Shown here: positions 17,145 to 25,381 of the stretch, piece after piece
Layout of the letters: every line of letters starts with the position of its first letter
Numbering within the stretch: the first letter of the stretch is position 1
Origin: Thermoproteota archaeon
GTDB lineage: Archaea > Thermoproteota > Korarchaeia > Korarchaeales > Korarchaeaceae
Length of the DNA stretch: 64,000 nucleotides
Direction of reading: 5' to 3'
Assembly: GCA_027491555.1 (NCBI GenBank)
Contig: JAOZGN010000024.1
Location: 26,998-90,997 of the forward strand
The notes under the pieces: model-generated
What the model was told of the DNA's origin: nothing
The model's input: only the letters and a program-made list of their open reading frames with translations
Databases searched by the model: none
Position numbers and translations under genes: made by a program

Positions 17145-18101
17145 TCAGTCGGAGGGGCTCCCCCGGAGCTTGGGGAACTCCGCTAACTTGTGGGCAAGCC
17201 TCACGGGCGCGGGAACCCGCGTTCCTCCCCTGAACTTCCTGAAGATCCTCGCAGATTCCTCCAGAGACACCTTGTGCCCGGGAGACACGTAGACTGGCCT
17301 CCCCCCGGGCCTCAGCGGGAGGGCCCACCCGACCTGCCTGGTCATGTAGATCAGCTCCTCGCCGCGGATCTTCCCGACCAGCCTCCGCTTAGCCACCCCC
17401 ACGGCCGGGACGTCGAGGCAGACGCCGAGGTGGCTGGCCTCACCGAAGAACACCGGGTGGGCTATACCGTGGCCGTCCATAATGACCACGTCGTAGTTCA
17501 GCCTGGACAGAACTCTTGCGAGGGCCGGAAACTCCCGGAAGCCCAGGTAGGTCGGCACGTATGGCATGACCGCCGGCGAGGTCTGGATTGACCCGTCGAC
17601 CACCCTGAGGTCGGCGTCCACCACCACAGCCGCCCCCCTCGCGACCTCAACCGGGAGGCCCTCCTCGTCGCGCTCCCACCGGTACGCCACATCGGCTCCC
17701 GCGACCAGCTCTGGCCTCTCCACCTCGTCCTCCAAGACGACCCTCTTCGCCAGAATCCGTTGAGCCCTCCTCATCTCGGCCAGGATCGGCTTGGTCTCAA
17801 GCTCTTCAGCCTCTACGAGGCGCCTGGTGAGATCGGCCACCCTACCCCTTTGGACGTCGACGCCCTCCGCCCTCAGGAGCTCCTCTGCGCCCCTCATGAC
17901 CTCGCCCCGCGATGACACGACTCGATGCCACGGCACCCCGTAGGCCCTCCCCATGACCGAGACCACCTCGGCCACCGCCTTGGCTGCCCTGTAGTCCCCG
18001 AGCGCCCTCGCTATCTCGCCGAAGGTCGTCAGCATTCCTCTGGGGACAGAATCTACGGCCCTCAGGATCTCCACGTACACGGATCCGGGACGGGGGGACA
18101 C
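17145..18101 (-). CDS. nfi: Alkyltransferase-like (ATL) domain fused to endonuclease V
   Basis: This 318-aa DNA repair fusion starts with an alkylguanine-transferase fold (PRGMLTTFGEIARALGDYRA...) in which the reactive PCHR motif reads PWHR (VPWHRVVSSRG). That Cys-to-Trp change defines alkyltransferase-like proteins, which bind but do not repair O6-alkylguanine. From about residue 100 the endonuclease V fold follows: VAGADVAYRW, MPYVPTYLGFREFPAL, DGHGIAHPVFFG and PVYVSPGHKVSLEES. EndoV cuts next to deaminated bases such as inosine. A TATA box at 18122-18130 predicts a leaderless GTG at 18101; TTG 18113 is the longest start. Confidence 0.86.
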   Translation of the reverse strand: MSPRPGSVYVEILRAVDSVPRGMLTTFGEIARALGDYRAAKAVAEVVSVMGRAYGVPWHRVVSSRGEVMRGAEELLRAEGVDVQRGRVADLTRRLVEAEELETKPILAEMRRAQRILAKRVVLEDEVERPELVAGADVAYRWERDEEGLPVEVARGAAVVVDADLRVVDGSIQTSPAVMPYVPTYLGFREFPALARVLSRLNYDVVIMDGHGIAHPVFFGEASHLGVCLDVPAVGVAKRRLVGKIRGEELIYMTRQVGWALPLRPGGRPVYVSPGHKVSLEESARIFRKFRGGTRVPAPVRLAHKLAEFPKLRGSPSD

Positions 18102-18171
18102 CTGCTCAATCAAGGTGGGGTGGCTATAAGGTGAGCCTCGGCTTTATTTCCCACCCTGCCGCGGGACCCCC

Positions 18172-18852
18172 GTGCGGGTCCAGGTGAGGCTCTTCGCCTC
18201 GTTCAGAGAGGCGGCGGGCAGGTCTCAGCTGGAGGTAGAGCTCAAAGAGGGCTCCAAGGTGGAGGACCTCATCAGGGAGCTTGAAAGCGCGATCCCGGGT
18301 CTGGTCGAGAGGCTCAAGGATGGCAGGGTCGTCGTGGCCGTCAACGGCCGTTTCGCCAGGCCGGATGACCCTCTGAGCGACGGAGACGTGGTGGCCGTCT
18401 TCCCGCCGGTGTCGGGCGGGGGGGCCAAGGTGGGCCTCTTCAGGGAACTCCCCTCGGTAGAGGAGCTGTTTTCGGAGGTGTCTCCAGAAGATGGCGAGGC
18501 GGGGGCGGTAGTCATGTTCGTCGGGGTGGTCAGGGGTCACTCCCCGGGGGGCCGGGTGTACAGGCTCGAATACGAGGCCTACGAGGAGATGGCCCTCAGG
18601 GAGATGGAGGCCATCCGCGCAGAAGCGCTCCAGGCCGAGGGGGTCAAGGACGTCGTGATCTACCACGTGCTCGGCACAAGGGAGCCGGGAGATCCGGTAA
18701 TGCTGGTAGCCGTGGCGGCCGAGCACAGGAAGGAGGCGTTCGAGGCAATCGCCCAGGTGGTTAACGCCGTTAAGAGCAGGGTTCCCATCTGGAAGAAAGA
18801 GATAACCGAGAAGGGCGGCCGGTGGATTGAGGAGGGAACTCCCTGGGATTGA
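18172..18852 (+). CDS. MoaD-MoaE fusion, molybdopterin synthase
   Basis: Both halves of molybdopterin synthase are in one 226-aa chain. MoaD covers residues 1-84 (ubiquitin-like, ending VAVFPPVSGGG). MoaE covers about 88-226, with MFVGVVRGHS, EYEAYEEMALREM, AEHRKEAFEA and the catalytic VPIWKKE. MoaD normally works through a thiocarboxylate on its C-terminal Gly-Gly. Here that end is internal (Gly82-Gly84), so cleavage would be needed, as reported for mycobacterial MoaX. A TATA box at 18142-18149 puts transcription start on GTG 18172. It is the first gene of the moaDE-moaA-moaC cluster. Confidence 0.88.
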   Translation: MRVQVRLFASFREAAGRSQLEVELKEGSKVEDLIRELESAIPGLVERLKDGRVVVAVNGRFARPDDPLSDGDVVAVFPPVSGGGAKVGLFRELPSVEELFSEVSPEDGEAGAVVMFVGVVRGHSPGGRVYRLEYEAYEEMALREMEAIRAEALQAEGVKDVVIYHVLGTREPGDPVMLVAVAAEHRKEAFEAIAQVVNAVKSRVPIWKKEITEKGGRWIEEGTPWD

Positions 18853-18858
18853 GGAGGG

Positions 18859-18866
18859 TTTTTTAC
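18859..18866 (+). promoter_or_regulatory. TATA box of moaA
   Basis: The element GTTTTTTAC sits between moaDE and moaA. Transcription start would be near 18890, close to the TTG start at 18895. moaA may therefore have its own promoter in addition to read-through. The run of T at 18859-18864 could equally act as a weak terminator for moaDE. Confidence 0.4.
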
Positions 18867-18894
18867 CTCCCACACCGCCGGGGCTCCGATCGAA

Positions 18895-19872
18895 TTGAGG
18901 GTGGTTGACCCGTTCGATCGGCCAGTCCACAACGTCCGGATATCCGTCACGAGCGCCTGCAACTTCTCCTGCTTCTACTGCCACAGGGAGGGCTACGTGC
19001 CCAACGGCATGGAGATGACCGCAGAGGAGATAGGGAGGATAGTCAGGATCCTGGCGGAGACTGGCGTATCGAAGGTGAAGCTCACCGGAGGAGAGCCCAC
19101 CGTCAGACCCGACATAGTGGAGATCGTGCGTCGCATCTCCGACGTGGAGGGGATAGTCGACCTCAGCATGGTGACCAACGGGTCGAGGCTCGCGAGTCTG
19201 GCGGCCGAGCTGAGGGAGGCTGGCCTGGACAGGCTAAACGTGAGCCTTCCCAGCCTAGACCCTGAGAGGTTCAGGACCATCACCCGGGTGGACATGCTGA
19301 GGGACGTGGTCCGGGGCGTGGAGGCCGCCGCTGCGGTGGAGTTCAGACAGCTCAAGCTGAACAGGGTCCTCATGAGAGGTGTGAATGAAGACGAGACGCG
19401 TGAGCTCATCGACTTGGCCAGGGACGTGGGGGCCATGGTCCAGCTCATTCAGCTGGAAGACGCAGACCCGGAGTCCCCCCTCATAAAGAAGTACGGGATC
19501 ACGCTTGAAGAGCTCGTCGAGACCGTCAAGGGACTGGGAGGCCGGCTCGTCCACGTCAGACACGACATGCAGAACCGATTGGTCTTCGACGTGGGCGGGG
19601 TGGAGGTGGAACTTGTGGGCCCGATGGGGAACCCCGATTTCTGCGCGAGGTGCACCAGGATCAGGGTAACGAGCGACGGCCGCTTTAAGCCTTGCCTGTT
19701 CCTGGAAGACAACACGGTAGACTTCCTCGGCCCTATGAGGTCGGGGGCGAGCGATGAGGAGCTCAAGCAGATATACCTAAGGGCAGTCTCCCTCAGGAAG
19801 CCGTACTTCGGGTGGGTGATCCCGGTGGCGGGGGCCGAGGCTGAGGCTGGGGGTGGGGCGGTTGGGCGTTAG
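18895..19872 (+). CDS. moaA: GTP 3',8-cyclase MoaA
   Basis: This radical SAM enzyme carries out the first step of molybdenum cofactor synthesis, converting GTP to 3',8-cyclo-GTP. The N-terminal 4Fe-4S cluster motif is ACNFSCFYCHREG (Cys22, Cys26, Cys29). KLTGGEPTVRPDIVEI binds SAM, and the second cluster motif is DFCARCTRIRVTSDGRFKPC near the C-terminus. Length (325 aa) is normal. The TTG start lies downstream of a TATA-like box. The moaC ATG follows the moaA stop by 1 nt. Confidence 0.92.
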   Translation: MRVVDPFDRPVHNVRISVTSACNFSCFYCHREGYVPNGMEMTAEEIGRIVRILAETGVSKVKLTGGEPTVRPDIVEIVRRISDVEGIVDLSMVTNGSRLASLAAELREAGLDRLNVSLPSLDPERFRTITRVDMLRDVVRGVEAAAAVEFRQLKLNRVLMRGVNEDETRELIDLARDVGAMVQLIQLEDADPESPLIKKYGITLEELVETVKGLGGRLVHVRHDMQNRLVFDVGGVEVELVGPMGNPDFCARCTRIRVTSDGRFKPCLFLEDNTVDFLGPMRSGASDEELKQIYLRAVSLRKPYFGWVIPVAGAEAEAGGGAVGR

Positions 19873-19873
19873 A

Positions 19874-20314
19874 ATGGTGGACATCACGGGCAAGGGGGAC
19901 GTTTTCAGGGTCGCACGGGCCCGCGGATTCATCAGGCTGACCGAGGAGAGCCTGAGAAGGATAAGGGAGGGAAAGGTCGAGAAGGGGGACGTCCACTCGG
20001 TGGCCAGGGTGGCCGCAATCCTGGCAGTCAAGAGGACCCCCGAGCTGGTGCCCCTCTGCCACCCCATCCCCATCACCGGGGTTGACGTGGACCTCCGGAC
20101 ATTGGATGAGGGGGTGGAGGTTGAGGTCACCGTGAAGAGCGTCGGGAAGACTGGGGTAGAGATGGAGGCCCTCACCGGTGTCTCCGCGGCGCTCTTGGCC
20201 GTATGGGACATGGTTAAGCGTTACGAGAAGGACGAGCGCGGCCAGTACCCTCACACAAGGATCGAGCGGATCGAGGTCGTCGAGAAAGAGAAGAGGGAAT
20301 TGGAGAGACCCTGA
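19874..20314 (+). CDS. moaC: Cyclic pyranopterin monophosphate synthase MoaC
   Basis: MoaC converts the MoaA product into cyclic pyranopterin monophosphate. Family motifs are MVDITGKGDVFRVARARG at the N-terminus, GDVHSVARVAAILAVKRTPE, LVPLCHPIPITGVDV (active site) and GVEMEALTGVSAALLAVWDM, then DKDERG-like YEKDERGQYPH. Length is 146 aa from ATG 19874. GTG 19853 within moaA gives a slightly longer form. The ATG is preferred because the family begins at this methionine. Confidence 0.92.
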   Translation: MVDITGKGDVFRVARARGFIRLTEESLRRIREGKVEKGDVHSVARVAAILAVKRTPELVPLCHPIPITGVDVDLRTLDEGVEVEVTVKSVGKTGVEMEALTGVSAALLAVWDMVKRYEKDERGQYPHTRIERIEVVEKEKRELERP

Positions 20315-20330
20315 GGTTGGGCAGGGGTTC

Positions 20331-20564
20331 TCAGGCCCTTTTTTCAGACCGGGCCTTCGCCCTGATGAGCCGGAGGCCCTTGGGGGTTATGTAAACCCTT
20401 CCCCCGGCGCCCTGCCTCTTGACCCTGATGTACCCCTTCCGGGAGAGGAACTTAAGGACAAACTCTCTGTATTCCCTCTTCGGGATGAGTTCGCTCGCTG
20501 GGACGCCCTCTTCTCCCGCCTCGGCGACCTCCTTCAGCATCCGGATGTGGGACTCGAGCAACAT
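20331..20564 (-). CDS. Small winged-HTH DNA-binding protein
   Basis: This 77-residue basic protein consists of a single winged helix-turn-helix: helices LLESHIRMLKEVAEAG and PASELIPKREYREFVLKFLSRK, then the wing GYIRVKRQGAGGRVYITPKGLRLI. It probably acts as a small transcription factor. It converges on moaC, and its 3' end overlaps a T-run that may terminate the moa operon. Confidence 0.6.
   Translation of the reverse strand: MLLESHIRMLKEVAEAGEEGVPASELIPKREYREFVLKFLSRKGYIRVKRQGAGGRVYITPKGLRLIRAKARSEKRA
20339..20344 (+). terminator. T-run terminator after moaC
   Basis: Six T residues lie 25 nt after the moaC stop. Archaeal RNA polymerase terminates at such runs without needing a hairpin. The run lies within the last codons of the convergent winged-HTH gene (lysine codons on the other strand). 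Confidence 0.4.
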
Positions 20565-20628
20565 ATCCTATCACGGTGTTAACCAGGCCCCAGATTAAAA
20601 CTCAACGGAAGTTATACAAGAAGGGCGG

Positions 20629-21963
20629 TCAGGAGGGCCCGGCCACCCGGACCTCCCCCACCCTCACCGACGGCGAAATGACGCCCATCACCGCCCTCTT
20701 TTCCTTACTAACCGCATCTATGCCCTTTAGGAGGTCAATGAGGTGTATTCCGAAACTGGCCTCCTTGATCCCCGTGGTGACCTCCCCGTCCTCGATGAGA
20801 AAGCCCATGTACACCATTCCGCTGAACTCCCCGTTGGCCAGGTTGGGTCTGTCCTCTGTAAGCTTAAGCAGGATGCCCCTCTTGACGTCGAAGAGCTCCT
20901 CCTCGGACATCTCCAAGTCCGGCGCCTCTAGGATGACGTTGTGAGACCCGACCCCCGGAAGCGAGTCGAAGGACCTGGCGGCGTTGCCCGTGGACTTGGC
21001 TCCCATCCTGCCCGCGGTGTACGTGTTGTGGATGTAGTTCTTCAGCACCCCCCTCTCCACTATGGGGGTTCTCCCGGTTGGCACGCCCTCGCCGTCGAAG
21101 CTCGCGCTGCCCTCTCCTCCCGCTAGGGTCCCGTCGTCGAGTATGGTCACTCCCTCAGATGCCACCGTCTGACCGAGCTTGCCCGTCAGGAAGCTCCTCC
21201 CGTACATCACGTTCTCGCCGTTCGCTGCCGCGGAGACTAGGAAGCCTATGAACGGCCCCATGGTCAGCGGGTCTATCACCATCGGGTACGTGCCTGTCTC
21301 AATTCTGACGGCATTGAGGAGGGTAGAGGCCAGCTCTCCGGCCTGAGAGCCCACCCAAGACGGGTTGATCTCCCTCAAGAACCTTCCAGAGTTTATCTCG
21401 AAGCCGGAGCTACTCTTGTCCCCGTCCCTCGCGGCCACGAACGCGTAGAGAGACGTAGACGTCCTCTTCTCGGAGAGGCTTATCCCCGGGCTGCTGACCA
21501 CCGCGACCTCTTGTGATGAGGCGCTCATGGCCCCGCCGACCGACACCACCCCTGTCTTGGAACTCGCCGCGGATACCATCTCGTGGATGAACTCAACCGC
21601 CTCTGCTACGTCCAAGTCGGCGACCTTCGGGTCGAACAGGCCCTCCACGGGAGACACACGGCCAGGGTCTGGCAGGCCCTTGAAGTGGGGGTCAGGCTTG
21701 CTGGCTAGGGCGTTCTTGACAGACTTAACGGCCACGTCGAGTGCGTCGGCCAGGCTAGTGGCGTAGGCGAAGCCCACCTTCCCCTGAACGACCGACCTGA
21801 CGCCTATGCCGGACACTATCTCGGAGCGCGCGGTCTTCACCTCTCCCTTCTCCACCTCGACGGAGATCCTCCTCCCAGAGACGAGGAAGGCCTCGGCCTC
21901 CTCGGCTCCCTCGGAGGCGGCCCTCCTGACGACGTCCTCGCCTATGCTGAGCAGGTCCACCAT
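20629..21963 (-). CDS. TldE/PmbA-like protease subunit
   Basis: This 444-aa subunit is the non-catalytic-type partner (TldE/PmbA) in the TldD/TldE metalloprotease, which degrades unfolded peptides. Family stretches include SEIVSGIGVRSVVQGKVGFA, SFDGEGVPTGRTPIVERGVL and KSTGNAARSF. The zinc HExxxH motif of TldD is absent, as expected. The frame extends upstream to 22179, but that overlaps tldD. ATG 21963 starts 5 nt after the tldD stop and fits the family N-terminus. Confidence 0.85.
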   Translation of the reverse strand: MVDLLSIGEDVVRRAASEGAEEAEAFLVSGRRISVEVEKGEVKTARSEIVSGIGVRSVVQGKVGFAYATSLADALDVAVKSVKNALASKPDPHFKGLPDPGRVSPVEGLFDPKVADLDVAEAVEFIHEMVSAASSKTGVVSVGGAMSASSQEVAVVSSPGISLSEKRTSTSLYAFVAARDGDKSSSGFEINSGRFLREINPSWVGSQAGELASTLLNAVRIETGTYPMVIDPLTMGPFIGFLVSAAANGENVMYGRSFLTGKLGQTVASEGVTILDDGTLAGGEGSASFDGEGVPTGRTPIVERGVLKNYIHNTYTAGRMGAKSTGNAARSFDSLPGVGSHNVILEAPDLEMSEEELFDVKRGILLKLTEDRPNLANGEFSGMVYMGFLIEDGEVTTGIKEASFGIHLIDLLKGIDAVSKEKRAVMGVISPSVRVGEVRVAGPS

Positions 21964-21968
21964 ACCGA

Positions 21969-23354
21969 TCACCTCATGCCTCCGAAGACGACCCTGTCTA
22001 CCAGTATGTGTGGAGACCCGGTCGTCACGGGCACCCACTGGCCGAACTTCCCGCAGTGGCCGGGGTCGTACTGAAGGTCCCTGCCGACCGCGGAAATGTT
22101 GTGGAGTATCTCCAGTATCGTGCCCGTGATGGCCACCTCCCTGAGCTTCTCCACCCGCTCGCCGTTCTTGATGCGCCACCCGCCCTCAGCCTTGAACACG
22201 AACTCTCCCTTCGCAGGATCGGTGTAACCGTAGAGGCTGCCCACGGCGTATATCCCATCCTTTACCTCGGCGAACATCTCCTCAACGCTCCAGTCGCCCG
22301 GCTCGATGAACGTATTGCTCATCCGGACTATGGGCGGGCGGGAGTAGTCCATAGCCCTGCCGTTGCCGGTGCTAAGAGTGCTCATCCGGCTGGCCGTCTC
22401 GAGGTTGTGCATGAACGAGGTCAGCACGCCCTCCCTGACGAGGTACTTCTTTCTGGCCCTCGAACCCTCGGAGTCGAATGCGTAGGAACCGTAGAGGCCC
22501 GGCAGGGTTGGGTCGTCCGCTACGTTGACAATCTCCCTCCCGACCCTCTGGCCTATCCGCCCTTCGAGGACGCTCATCTTGGCCAGGACCTCGTCGGCCT
22601 CACAAGCGTGGCCGAAGGCTTCGTGGATGAAGACGCCCGCGAGCTTAGGGTCCAGTATGGCCTTGAACGGCCCGGCCGGAGCCGACTTGGCCGAGAGGAG
22701 GTCGACGGCGCGCCTGGCGGCCCCCTCCCCCATGGCTAGGGCCTCGTCGGTCTGGACCACCTCGAAGCCCCCCAGCCCACCGACGCTCTCGAACGCTCTC
22801 TCGGTCGTCCCAGCCTCGTGGGCGAAGATCTGAACGGCCGCCCGTGTTCTGACGATCTCCTGAGATACTCGGGTCCCCAGCGTGTTGGCCACCTGCTCCA
22901 CGGAGACCGTGTCGACGTAAGCCACGTTGACGTTCTTGACCCTTTGATCCACGGCCCTGGCGGAGTCGTTTAGCTCCATCGTGAACTCGATCTTCTGCGA
23001 GATGTCGATCTCCCTCGGGTCCATCCGGGCGCGGGTCTCCCACGAGCCCGTGCTGGGCTCGCTGGCCATCTTGAACCTCTCGGACTTCAGCTTAGAGGCG
23101 GCGGAGGCCAGCTTGACGGCCTCCTCGACCGCCCTCATGGCGGCGGACTCGTCCCCGCCGTGAACCGTCGAGAATCCCCAGGCGCCGCCCACGAAGGCCC
23201 TGATGCCGAATCCCTCGCGAACCCCCGTGTTGAGCTCCCTGAGAGTCCCGTCAACGACCACGAGCCGCGTGTTCTCGATCCTCTGCCACCTTACCTCAGC
23301 AAACTCCGCGCCGAGCGACTCAGCCCTCTCAACGAGCCTCTCTAGGTCGGGCAT
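21969..23354 (-). CDS. tldD: TldD zinc metalloprotease subunit
   Basis: This catalytic subunit of the TldD/TldE protease (461 aa) has the metal site IHEAFGHACEAD (HExxxH) near residue 240 and a Cys ligand region YDPGHCGKFGQWVPVTTGSP near the C-terminus. VREGVLTSFMHNLETAS and STGNGRAMDY are typical. GTG 23357 and ATG 23354 are adjacent; ATG is preferred. It is transcribed first, with tldE directly behind. Confidence 0.9.
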   Translation of the reverse strand: MPDLERLVERAESLGAEFAEVRWQRIENTRLVVVDGTLRELNTGVREGFGIRAFVGGAWGFSTVHGGDESAAMRAVEEAVKLASAASKLKSERFKMASEPSTGSWETRARMDPREIDISQKIEFTMELNDSARAVDQRVKNVNVAYVDTVSVEQVANTLGTRVSQEIVRTRAAVQIFAHEAGTTERAFESVGGLGGFEVVQTDEALAMGEGAARRAVDLLSAKSAPAGPFKAILDPKLAGVFIHEAFGHACEADEVLAKMSVLEGRIGQRVGREIVNVADDPTLPGLYGSYAFDSEGSRARKKYLVREGVLTSFMHNLETASRMSTLSTGNGRAMDYSRPPIVRMSNTFIEPGDWSVEEMFAEVKDGIYAVGSLYGYTDPAKGEFVFKAEGGWRIKNGERVEKLREVAITGTILEILHNISAVGRDLQYDPGHCGKFGQWVPVTTGSPHILVDRVVFGGMR

Positions 23355-23400
23355 CACCCGAGCCTGCGTCGGTCCCTCAAATAGTTTGAGTTGGGGAGGC

Positions 23401-24243
23401 CTACCTTACGACCTCCTCCACGTCGCGCCACCACTTCTTCTTGGTTCCCGTCTTGGCTCTCTTCTGCCACTTCTTGGACTTTGGCTCCTCTTCTATCCTC
23501 TTGAGGAGCTGATCCACCTTCTGGTTGACGACGTCGCGCTCCTCGGGATTCAGCCTGCCTTCCTCCACCATCTGGTCGGCATACTTCTTGACGAGGTTCA
23601 GGTTGCTCACCGCGTCGTACCAGAACCCCCAGTCCTCCGCCAAGAGCTGGGCGATGTACTTGGCGTTGATCTTCCCGTCGCCCTCCTCGTCCGCGATCTC
23701 GTGCGTCAGGAATAGGACGATAAGGTCGACGAGGTCCTTGGGGTTGATCTCGTGGATCTGGAGCTTCTCGAGCACCACGTCGGTCGGGGAGATGGCAGGG
23801 AAGCTCAGCTCGAGCCTCCCCTCGCCGGGCTTCTTCCCGAAGGGGACGTCATGGCTGAACTCCAGAGTGTCGAAGAAGACGTCGACATGGTACTTCCCCT
23901 CCGGGTGGTAATAGATCAGCCTCTTATCACCAAACAGGGCGTTGATCATCTTGTCGGGGAGGAACTTCAGCTCTTTCTCAAAGAACTCCTTGATCTTCTT
24001 CTTCTGCTTCTTGTAGGCCATCACGTCGAGGTCGGTGAACATCGGCGCTCCGGCCCCGAACCTAGTCTCGTGTATCTCCCTGGCGCGGGGGTTGTCCTGA
24101 GTGTGGATGTAGACGGCCATCGCTCCGAGGATCCTGATCACTATCCCCTTATCCTGAGCCCTCTTGATTATGTCGACGCACTCCCGAACAAACTTCTCGG
24201 GATCAAGCTCCACAAAGTGTATTCCCTCGTGACCCTCGGTCAT
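23401..24243 (-). CDS. Nucleotidyltransferase-fold protein
   Basis: This 280-aa protein has an N-terminal region that looks like the minimal nucleotidyltransferase fold: IRILGAMAVYIH (the G-x-x-A-x-x helix start) followed by MFTDLDVMAYK (paired aspartates) and later YHVDVFFDTLEF (third acidic position). This is the AbiEii-like layout. The C-terminal half is helical and ends in a very basic tail (SKKWQKRAKTGTKKKWW), suggesting nucleic acid contact. It lies 18 nt after the phosphoesterase gene, so the two are likely one operon. Substrate unknown. Confidence 0.5.
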   Translation of the reverse strand: MTEGHEGIHFVELDPEKFVRECVDIIKRAQDKGIVIRILGAMAVYIHTQDNPRAREIHETRFGAGAPMFTDLDVMAYKKQKKKIKEFFEKELKFLPDKMINALFGDKRLIYYHPEGKYHVDVFFDTLEFSHDVPFGKKPGEGRLELSFPAISPTDVVLEKLQIHEINPKDLVDLIVLFLTHEIADEEGDGKINAKYIAQLLAEDWGFWYDAVSNLNLVKKYADQMVEEGRLNPEERDVVNQKVDQLLKRIEEEPKSKKWQKRAKTGTKKKWWRDVEEVVR

Positions 24244-24261
24244 GCAGGCACCCTCTGACGC

Positions 24262-25233
24262 TTAACCCTCAATCTTCCACCAGTTCTTGAGGCCCTCCTC
24301 CGTGAGTTCCACCACGAAGCCCCTGAGGATCCCCTCGCTGTACTCGCTGCCGGGGTTGAGCACCACCGTCCTGCCGATCTTGTCGCTGGCGTAGCTCTCG
24401 TGGATATGGCCGTGCAGGCCCAGGATGGGCTGGTACTTCTCAATGACCTCTCTGACAGCTTTAGACCCCACGTGTATCAGTACCGGCTTGCCACCGATGT
24501 AGACTGGCTTTAGGTCCTTGGTGAGCTTGGGCGCGAGGTCGAGCTTCGTATTCCAAGGCGGGCAGTGGAAGTTGAAGATTATCTTGTCAAAGTTGGTGTA
24601 CCCCTTGTCCATCGCCCACTTGATCTTCTTGTCAAGCATCTTCTTCAGCTTAGGCTCCGGGGCCTCTCTAGGCGTGTTCCAGGGGGTAGGGTTCACGTAC
24701 TCGTGGCTGACTATCGCGTAGCCCAGCGGGATCTCCACCACCTTGTCCAGGGGGTAGATGATGCCCCTGTCCTCGTAGGACTTGATTATCTCGTCTATGT
24801 ATTGCTCGTCATCGTTCCCGGGCATCACTATTGGTATGACCTCGTCTAGATTCAGCTTCTCTATTATCAGGTCAAGCCACTTCTTCATCCTCTCCTTCAT
24901 CAGCCTCTCGAATAGTTCCGCCTGCTTCTTAGGATCTGCGGCTATCTCCTGGATCTCGTCCGGGGTAGCCACTATGTAGTAGTAGCTGAGCCCTTCAATG
25001 AAGTCAAGGAGCTTCTGGAGTTCTTCCTTGGTCTTCGCCTTCCTCTTCTGCCCCAGTACCTCGGCCTCGTAGTGGTCACCGTAGTCGAAGACGGGGACTA
25101 TCGCCTTGCCGGTGAGGTCGCCAGCGAAGATCAGCACATCGGCCTTGTAGACCTGCACGGCGCTGAGCCACTTCCTCCAGACCACGGTGTTCCCGTGGGT
25201 GTCCGCCGAGAAGAATATCCTGAAACTCTCCAA
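24262..25233 (-). CDS. Calcineurin-like metallophosphoesterase
   Basis: This 323-aa soluble phosphoesterase shows metal-binding motifs in order: RIFFSADTHGN, LIFAGDLTGK, VIPIVMPGNDDE, VSHEYVN, IIFNFHCPPWNT and ILGLHGHIHES. The frame is open back to 25311, but TTG 25233 has a good ribosome site (GGAGAGGTGG) about 8 nt before it and starts right before the first motif. The TATA box at 25280-25288 supports transcription from about 25258. It heads a two-gene unit with the nucleotidyltransferase-like gene. Confidence 0.78.
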   Translation of the reverse strand: MESFRIFFSADTHGNTVVWRKWLSAVQVYKADVLIFAGDLTGKAIVPVFDYGDHYEAEVLGQKRKAKTKEELQKLLDFIEGLSYYYIVATPDEIQEIAADPKKQAELFERLMKERMKKWLDLIIEKLNLDEVIPIVMPGNDDEQYIDEIIKSYEDRGIIYPLDKVVEIPLGYAIVSHEYVNPTPWNTPREAPEPKLKKMLDKKIKWAMDKGYTNFDKIIFNFHCPPWNTKLDLAPKLTKDLKPVYIGGKPVLIHVGSKAVREVIEKYQPILGLHGHIHESYASDKIGRTVVLNPGSEYSEGILRGFVVELTEEGLKNWWKIEG

Positions 25234-25353
25234 CAGAAACCACCTCTCCTCTTCGTCGGGACCATGACATGAGTCACGACTCAAATAAAGGTTGAACATT
25301 GGGAAGAGCACATTCGAATGTCAAACCGCCCTCTAAGGGCACCTAGCGGAGCC

Positions 25354-25366
25354 AAAAAGGAAAAAA
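25354..25366 (-). terminator. T-rich terminator after the APC permease
   Basis: On the minus strand this reads T6-CC-T5, starting about 16 nt after the permease stop. It is a typical archaeal poly-U terminator and separates the permease from the phosphoesterase promoter. Confidence 0.6.
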
Positions 25367-25381
25367 GGAGGGAAGGGCTCT

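Noticed and set aside
20331..20564. The winged-HTH gene as a shadow of a plus-strand frame at 20178-20582
   Set aside because: The plus-strand frame overlaps moaC and has no motif, while the minus-strand protein folds as a complete winged helix, so the minus-strand gene was kept.
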